Below are positions 59,922-64,000 of a stretch of DNA of 64,000 nt, one piece after another (the first letter of the stretch is position 1; the number at the start of each line of letters is the position of its first letter). Location: assembly GCF_038150125.1 (NCBI RefSeq), contig NZ_JBBVMF010000010.1, positions 109,698 through 173,697 on the forward strand, in the 5' to 3' direction. Origin of the DNA: SW132 sp038150125 (GTDB lineage Bacteria; Bacteroidota; Rhodothermia; Balneolales; Balneolaceae). The notes below the pieces were generated by a model. The model saw nothing but the letters and a program-made list of their open reading frames with translations, was not told the origin of the DNA and did no database searches. A program made the translations under genes and the position numbers.

Positions 59922-61625
59922 ATGGATATCCAGGGCTGGACATTTTTAATTGTCGGATTTTCTTTCGCGATCTACCTGGGAATTGCCTATTGGTCGCGTG
60001 CTGCCTCTACCGGCGATTTTTATATTGCGGGCGGAAAAGTGTCGCCGCTGGCTAACGGGATGGCTACCGCGGCTGACTGGATGTCGGCAGCCTCTTTTAT
60101 ATCAATGGCGGGTCTCATTAGCTTCATGGGCCGTGATGGCTCTGTCTACCTGATGGGATGGACGGGCGGCTATGTGCTACTGGCTCTTCTTTTGGCGCCC
60201 TACCTTCGGAAATTTGGAAAGTTCACGGTCCCGGATTTTGTGGGGGATCGGTACTATTCGAGAACAGCCCGGCTTGTGGCTGTGGTGTGTGCCGTCTTTA
60301 TCTCGTTTACTTACGTGGCCGGGCAGATGCGCGGCGTGGGGATTGTGTTTTCACGGTTTTTGGAAGTTGAAATAACAACCGGTGTGATCATTGGAATGGT
60401 GATCGTCTTTTTCTACGCTGTGCTGGGCGGTATGAAAGGTATTACCTACACTCAGGTGGCGCAATACTGCGTGCTGATTTTTGCCTATCTCGTCCCAGCT
60501 ATCTTTATTTCGATGCTGATGACCGGCAACATTATCCCGCAAATCGGATTTGGCGGTACTCTTGCTGATGGTTCCGGTACTTACCTGCTTGATCGCCTCG
60601 ACGGACTGAGCACCGAAATGGGATTTGATCCCTATACAGATGGTTCAAAATCTACCATAGATGTCTTTTTTATTACTGCCGCGCTGATGGTTGGAACAGC
60701 CGGACTTCCGCATGTGATTGTGCGATTTTTTACCGTGCCAAAAGTAAAAGACGCCCGGATCTCTGCCGGGTATGCGCTTCTCTTTATCGCCATACTTTAT
60801 ACGACTGCTCCCGCCGTAGCGGCATTTGCCCGGGCCAATCTGCTCGAAACGGTTGATAATGCGCCCTATGCAGAAGTACCCGAATGGTTTACAACCTGGG
60901 AGGAAACCGGCCTGATAGAGTATAATGACCTTGATGGTGACGGTAACGTAAACTACACGCCGGATGAGAGTACGAATGAACTTGTGATAGACCCGGATAT
61001 TATGGTGTTGGCCAACCCGGAAATTGCGCAGCTTCCCAACTGGGTAATTGGCCTGGTGGCGGCTGGTGGTTTGGCGGCGGCCCTTTCGACAGCTGCAGGC
61101 TTACTGTTGGTCATTTCAACATCCGTTGCCCGGGACCTGATCCGCCGCACGTTTGTGCCCGATATCACCCAGCAGCGTGAACTTCTGTTTGCACGAACAG
61201 CCGCAGGAGGGGCCGTGATTATTGCCGGCTATTTTGGAGTTAATCCCCCGGGTTTTGTGGCCCAGACTGTGGCCTTTGCGTTTGGCCTGGCGGCCGCGTC
61301 GTTCTTTCCGGCAATCTTGCTCGGTATCTTTTCAAGGCGTATGAATAAGGAAGGAGCCATCTCCGGAATGATAGCCGGAATCGTATTCACGGCAGCCTAC
61401 ATCATCTACTTTGCGTTTATGTTTCCGGAACTGAACAACGAAGATAACTGGCTCTTTGGGATATCGCCTGAAGGAATTGGGACGCTTGGTATGGTTATTA
61501 ATTTAGTGATAGCGGTGGTGGTCAGCCGGTTTACAAAAGCCCCGCCGGTTGAGATCCGTGAGCTCGTGGAAACTATTCGTGTGCCACGGGATTTGGAGAA
61601 GGGAAGCGAGACCGGTGACGGGTGA
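59922..61625 (+). CDS. Sodium:solute symporter (VC_2705-type, ActP-like)
   Basis: Large subunit of a two-component SSS-family transporter related to ActP and known to import short organic acids. The 567 residues hold about 13 membrane segments, with FYIAGGKVSPLANGMATAAD WMSAASFISMAG (SSS signature), PDFVGDRYYSRTARLVA, MVGTAGLPHVIVRFFTVPKV KDAR and AAGGLAAALSTAAGLLLVIS TSVARDL. An extramembrane insert at about 336-349 reads DLDGDGNVNYTPDE, similar to a calcium-binding EF-hand loop. It is co-transcribed with the DUF4212 subunit. The substrate (acetate, propionate or similar) is inferred from family. Confidence 0.93.
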   Translation: MDIQGWTFLIVGFSFAIYLGIAYWSRAASTGDFYIAGGKVSPLANGMATAADWMSAASFISMAGLISFMGRDGSVYLMGWTGGYVLLALLLAPYLRKFGKFTVPDFVGDRYYSRTARLVAVVCAVFISFTYVAGQMRGVGIVFSRFLEVEITTGVIIGMVIVFFYAVLGGMKGITYTQVAQYCVLIFAYLVPAIFISMLMTGNIIPQIGFGGTLADGSGTYLLDRLDGLSTEMGFDPYTDGSKSTIDVFFITAALMVGTAGLPHVIVRFFTVPKVKDARISAGYALLFIAILYTTAPAVAAFARANLLETVDNAPYAEVPEWFTTWEETGLIEYNDLDGDGNVNYTPDESTNELVIDPDIMVLANPEIAQLPNWVIGLVAAGGLAAALSTAAGLLLVISTSVARDLIRRTFVPDITQQRELLFARTAAGGAVIIAGYFGVNPPGFVAQTVAFAFGLAAASFFPAILLGIFSRRMNKEGAISGMIAGIVFTAAYIIYFAFMFPELNNEDNWLFGISPEGIGTLGMVINLVIAVVVSRFTKAPPVEIRELVETIRVPRDLEKGSETGDG

Positions 61626-61746
61626 CGGAGGACCGAGGTTTGACGACCGGGGATTGAAGACGGAAGACCGAAGAACTTGTGGCCTGTAAACAGAAATTGA
61701 TCTTTTGGTTATCGGTTTCTACATCGTCGGTCCTCGGTCGTCCGTC
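61624..61746. repeat. Inverted repeat flanking GACCGA-rich low-complexity DNA
   Basis: GACGGAGGACCGAGG at 61624-61638 begins inside the symporter stop codon and pairs with CCTCGGTCGTCCGTC at 61732-61746 (14 of 15). Between them GACCGGGGATTGAAGACGG and AAGACCGAAGAAC form a purine-rich series. It may act as a terminator-like hairpin or be a mobile repeat common in related genomes. Confidence 0.55.
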
Positions 61747-61826
61747 CACTGTCCTTCAGGTTGGAACTCCGAGACCAACACCATTCACCAGTTAATTCTT
61801 GCCGCTACATTTCCTATCTTTTACAC

Positions 61827-62810
61827 ATGAATATTCTCGGAATTGAATCATCGTGCGACGACACGGCTGCAGCAGTATTATCGGATGGAAAAATCTTGTC
61901 AAACGTAATTGCCTCGCAAACGGTGCATGAACAGTTTGGCGGCGTGGTGCCGGAGCTTGCCTCACGCGCTCATAACAAAACCATCTGGGCAACGGTGGAC
62001 CAGGCGCTGGAAACTTCCGGGTTCAGTATGCCGGATGTTGATGCGATTGCGGTGGCTAAAGGTCCCGGGTTGATGGGGTCGCTGCTGGTGGGTCTGGGCT
62101 TTGCAAAAGGACTGAGCCTGTCCTGGGAGAAGCCGCTGATTGGTGTGAACCATATCGACGCACATATGTACGCTAACTTTATTGAACACAACGAAGTGTT
62201 TCCGTTTGTGGCACTGATCGTCTCGGGCGGACATACGCGCCTGGTGCACGTTACCGCACCGTTTGAACATACCGTGCTCGGAAAAACCCGGGACGATGCA
62301 GCCGGCGAGGCGTTCGACAAGATCGGCAAGATGCTGAACCTGCCATATCCGGCCGGACCCTATGTTGATCGTCATGCAAAAACGGGCAATCCGGAATTTG
62401 CAGACTTTCCAAGGGCTATGGCAAAAAAAGGCCTTGATTTCAGTTTTTCGGGACTAAAAACCAGTGTGCTTTATTATTTAAGAGACCAGCGGCAATCGTA
62501 TATTGATGAGCATCTGGATGATCTGTGTGCCAGTGTTTCAGCTGCCATATCTGATGTACTGCTGGTTAAACTCCGGCGTGCCGTTCGAAAAACCGGGGTG
62601 AAACAGGTAATGGTGGCCGGCGGGGTCTCTGCCAACTCCATGCTCCGTGAAAAGGTTCGGGCGATGGCAAAAAAAGAGGGAGTCAACCTGATGATTCCTG
62701 CGATGGAGTATTGCACAGATAACGCCGCCATGATTGCTAAGGCCGGTGAAATGAAAGCGAGGCTGGATCAGTTTGACGGGATGGAACTGAAGCCGTTTGC
62801 AAGCCTTTAG
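61827..62810 (+). CDS. tsaD: tRNA N6-adenosine threonylcarbamoyltransferase TsaD
   Basis: Catalytic subunit that transfers threonylcarbamoyl to A37 of ANN-decoding tRNAs, including the isoleucine and methionine tRNAs found near 5.4 kb. I start at ATG 61827 (MNILGIESSCDDTAAAVLSD), the family N-terminus; the longer frame to 61761 has no support. Motifs: GGVVPELASRAHNKTIWATV (HxxN-type zinc residue), LSWEKPLIGVNHIDAHMYAN F (HxxxH zinc ligands), FVALIVSGGHTRLVHV, and GGVSANSMLREKVRAMAKKE with CTDNAAMIA. Length 327. Confidence 0.95.
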   Translation: MNILGIESSCDDTAAAVLSDGKILSNVIASQTVHEQFGGVVPELASRAHNKTIWATVDQALETSGFSMPDVDAIAVAKGPGLMGSLLVGLGFAKGLSLSWEKPLIGVNHIDAHMYANFIEHNEVFPFVALIVSGGHTRLVHVTAPFEHTVLGKTRDDAAGEAFDKIGKMLNLPYPAGPYVDRHAKTGNPEFADFPRAMAKKGLDFSFSGLKTSVLYYLRDQRQSYIDEHLDDLCASVSAAISDVLLVKLRRAVRKTGVKQVMVAGGVSANSMLREKVRAMAKKEGVNLMIPAMEYCTDNAAMIAKAGEMKARLDQFDGMELKPFASL

Positions 62811-63104
62811 TAAACGCTGAATATCGAATAACGAACACCAAATGTCGATAAACGCGCTCTTCGAAATTCAGTGTCAATTATTCGTTATTTATCAGATGTC
62901 TTGGCCCACGTAGATCGAAGCTCCCGCTTCGATTGTTGTGATACGGCTCAGTTATCAATTGCGAACTATTTAGCTGATAGAGATCGATGCCCCACGTTTG
63001 ATTTCTTTCCTCAACGCATTTCCAATCCTGTCGAACGGGGACGTTCGACCTACGCAGTTATTCCCGTTTCGATTATTTTGAGACAAGCCATTGATTGTAA
63101 TTCA
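62811..63104. other. Intergenic stretch with small palindromes
   Basis: About 294 bp, no gene. It has hairpins CGAAGC-TCCC-GCTTCG (about 62918-62933) and GTCGAACG-GGGA-CGTTCGAC (about 63033-63052), and an ATATCGAATAACGAAC stretch with an inverse counterpart TTATTCGTTATTTAT near 62877. These could be terminators for the convergent tsaD and membrane-protein genes. Confidence 0.45.
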
Positions 63105-63704
63105 TTAACTGAGGCTTAAGTACCAAATAATTGCAACCACGACAAACAAAATTATTGACGTGCTCTTTTTATGACGTTCGAAGAGCTTCTGTGCTTGATT
63201 TCCGGCCAGGTACACAAGTATTGCAAGTCCATAATAGCGGATGGCGCGGGATATTGTTGTAGCGATGAGGAATAAAAATAAGGAATACTTCAAAGTGCCG
63301 GCGGCAAGCATCGCAATCTGAAAGGGAATCGGGAGAATGCCAACAGACATGACAAACCAAAAGCCTTTTTGTTGCATTTGCTGTTTCGCAATTTCAAACT
63401 GTTCTTGTGATGAAAGCAGTGAAACGATTTGTTCACCAACGGCATCAAAAATATAATAGCCGATTGCATACCCTGATAAAGCACCAAAAATACATCCCGC
63501 CAGAGCCATCGCACTAATTGCAACTAATTGCTTCCGGCGTGCCTGCATCAGGGGAAGCAGTATTGTTTCCAGCGGTATCGGTACGATTGTGGATTCAAGA
63601 AAAGAAGCGAATCCAATGCCGGGAAGCATATACCTGGAATAAATCAGCCGTTTCCCAAACTGTTTTAATCTGAATTTTATTCCGTGGCCGCTATTTGAGT
63701 TCAT
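63105..63704 (-). CDS. YqaA/DedA-type (VTT domain) membrane protein
   Basis: Inner-membrane protein of the SNARE-associated/DedA superfamily, YqaA branch. Key residues: SFLESTIVPIPLETILLPLM QAR (the E-x-P-x-P-x-E signature), AMALAGCIFGALSGYAIGYY IF, FWFVMSVGILPIPFQIAMLA AGTLKYSLFLFLIATTISRA IRYYGLAILVYLAG (F..P.P...A..AG motif with the conserved Arg), and a final hydrophobic helix. Length 199 is normal. DedA proteins support lipid scrambling or undecaprenyl-phosphate recycling and membrane potential; the YqaA role is unknown. Confidence 0.9.
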   Translation of the reverse strand: MNSNSGHGIKFRLKQFGKRLIYSRYMLPGIGFASFLESTIVPIPLETILLPLMQARRKQLVAISAMALAGCIFGALSGYAIGYYIFDAVGEQIVSLLSSQEQFEIAKQQMQQKGFWFVMSVGILPIPFQIAMLAAGTLKYSLFLFLIATTISRAIRYYGLAILVYLAGNQAQKLFERHKKSTSIILFVVVAIIWYLSLS

Positions 63705-63804
63705 TTTCTACTCTAAAATGTGTCATATATTTTCCCAACTTGATTTCGTTGTTGATCAACCTAATGTCGATCTGAAAACCAATCACAGGATGATATCAAT
63801 GATA

Positions 63805-64000
63805 CTAAAAGCCGGAACCCATGTATCCATGGAATTCTTCGTCTGCACGCTGTATTCGCGGGCTGACGAATGAATGAGAATAGTAACCCTGTTCAGTGAA
63901 TCCCTCAATCAACCTGCAAACCTTAATAGATGTGGCTCCTGACTTCCGCACTTTTTTAATGTGAAAAATATCGGCATTGTTTTTTAATGACTTACGGCCC
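63805..64000 (-). CDS. 3' end of an unidentified gene running off the right edge
   Basis: On the minus strand the frame from 64000 to a TAG at 63805-63807 is open for 64 codons. It reads GRKSLKNNADIFHIKKVRKS GATSIKVCRLIEGFTEQGYY then SHSFVSPRIQRADEEFHGYM GSGF. The composition is protein-like and the frame has no internal stop. No family recognised; the start lies outside the window. Confidence 0.4.
   Translation of the reverse strand, partial: GRKSLKNNADIFHIKKVRKSGATSIKVCRLIEGFTEQGYYSHSFVSPRIQRADEEFHGYMGSGF

Overview
The window looks like chromosomal DNA from a member of the Bacteroidota/Balneolota group (a Balneolales-type marine heterotroph would fit; this is inference from gene content). 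Group-typical content includes a SusC/RagA TonB receptor with an N-terminal STN domain next to a FecR anti-sigma factor and an ECF sigma factor, a DUF5686 outer-membrane protein, DUF4293, BatA, a DUF4212/sodium symporter pair, a gliding-bacteria-style OmpA protein with thrombospondin type 3 repeats, and partner-switching regulators. No complete insertion sequence, CRISPR array or prophage was seen.

Region by region. 1-5100: a three-gene trans-envelope signalling module (ECF sigma, FecR, SusC), with the SusC gene running off the left edge. 5280-5940: a tRNA hot spot with a degenerate tRNA-like duplicate, an intact CAU tRNA, and a decayed GIY-YIG endonuclease gene bracketed by copies of the tRNA 3' end. 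6280-8431: a primase-polymerase/SF2 helicase gene split by a frameshift exactly at the DExH box. 8566-11057: a Gfo/Idh/MocA oxidoreductase and a DUF1080 hydrolase, plus a small DUF1080 relic. 11.8-19 kb: cupin, NmrA-type SDR, M15 peptidase, metallophosphoesterase, OlsB/GlsB-like acyltransferase and a Na/Pi cotransporter. 19.2-22 kb is a graveyard: tandem 150-bp repeats, a Crp/Fnr C-terminal remnant, and a decayed sigma-factor/membrane-protein cluster, with an intact NudK-type Nudix gene and a small membrane protein among them.

22-32.7 kb is mostly metabolic: rhodanese, acetolactate-synthase-type TPP enzyme, amine oxidase with a CIA30 protein, gamma-glutamylcyclotransferase, FNR-like oxidoreductase, quinone-reductase-type MDR enzyme, DoxX, a PAS histidine kinase, DUF4293 and an EamA exporter. 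32.9-38 kb carries an MltF-like lytic transglycosylase facing a STAS / RsbW-type kinase / SpoIIE phosphatase operon and a SPOR-domain lipoprotein. 38-46 kb holds an ABC ATPase without permeases, the DUF5686 protein, the OmpA/TSP3 lipoprotein, tRNA-Ala(GGC) and a large lipoprotein with a C-terminal propeller-like region.

46.3-58 kb is a densely packed plus-strand run: BatA, a membrane protein, HflX, a CBS/ACT protein, a 997-residue TPR protein and AroA, followed by a small heat-shock protein behind a textbook sigma-54 promoter, and DnaK with a strong terminator. 58-59.2 kb is a gene-free block containing a family of 62-bp palindromic repeats and a second repeat pair. The right end has a small membrane protein, the DUF4212/symporter pair, TsaD, a YqaA/DedA-type membrane protein and the 3' end of an unidentified gene.

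The points most worth following up are the tRNA/GIY-YIG cassette, the degenerate tRNA, the sigma-54 promoter of the hsp20 gene, the palindromic repeat family and the frameshifted primase-helicase.
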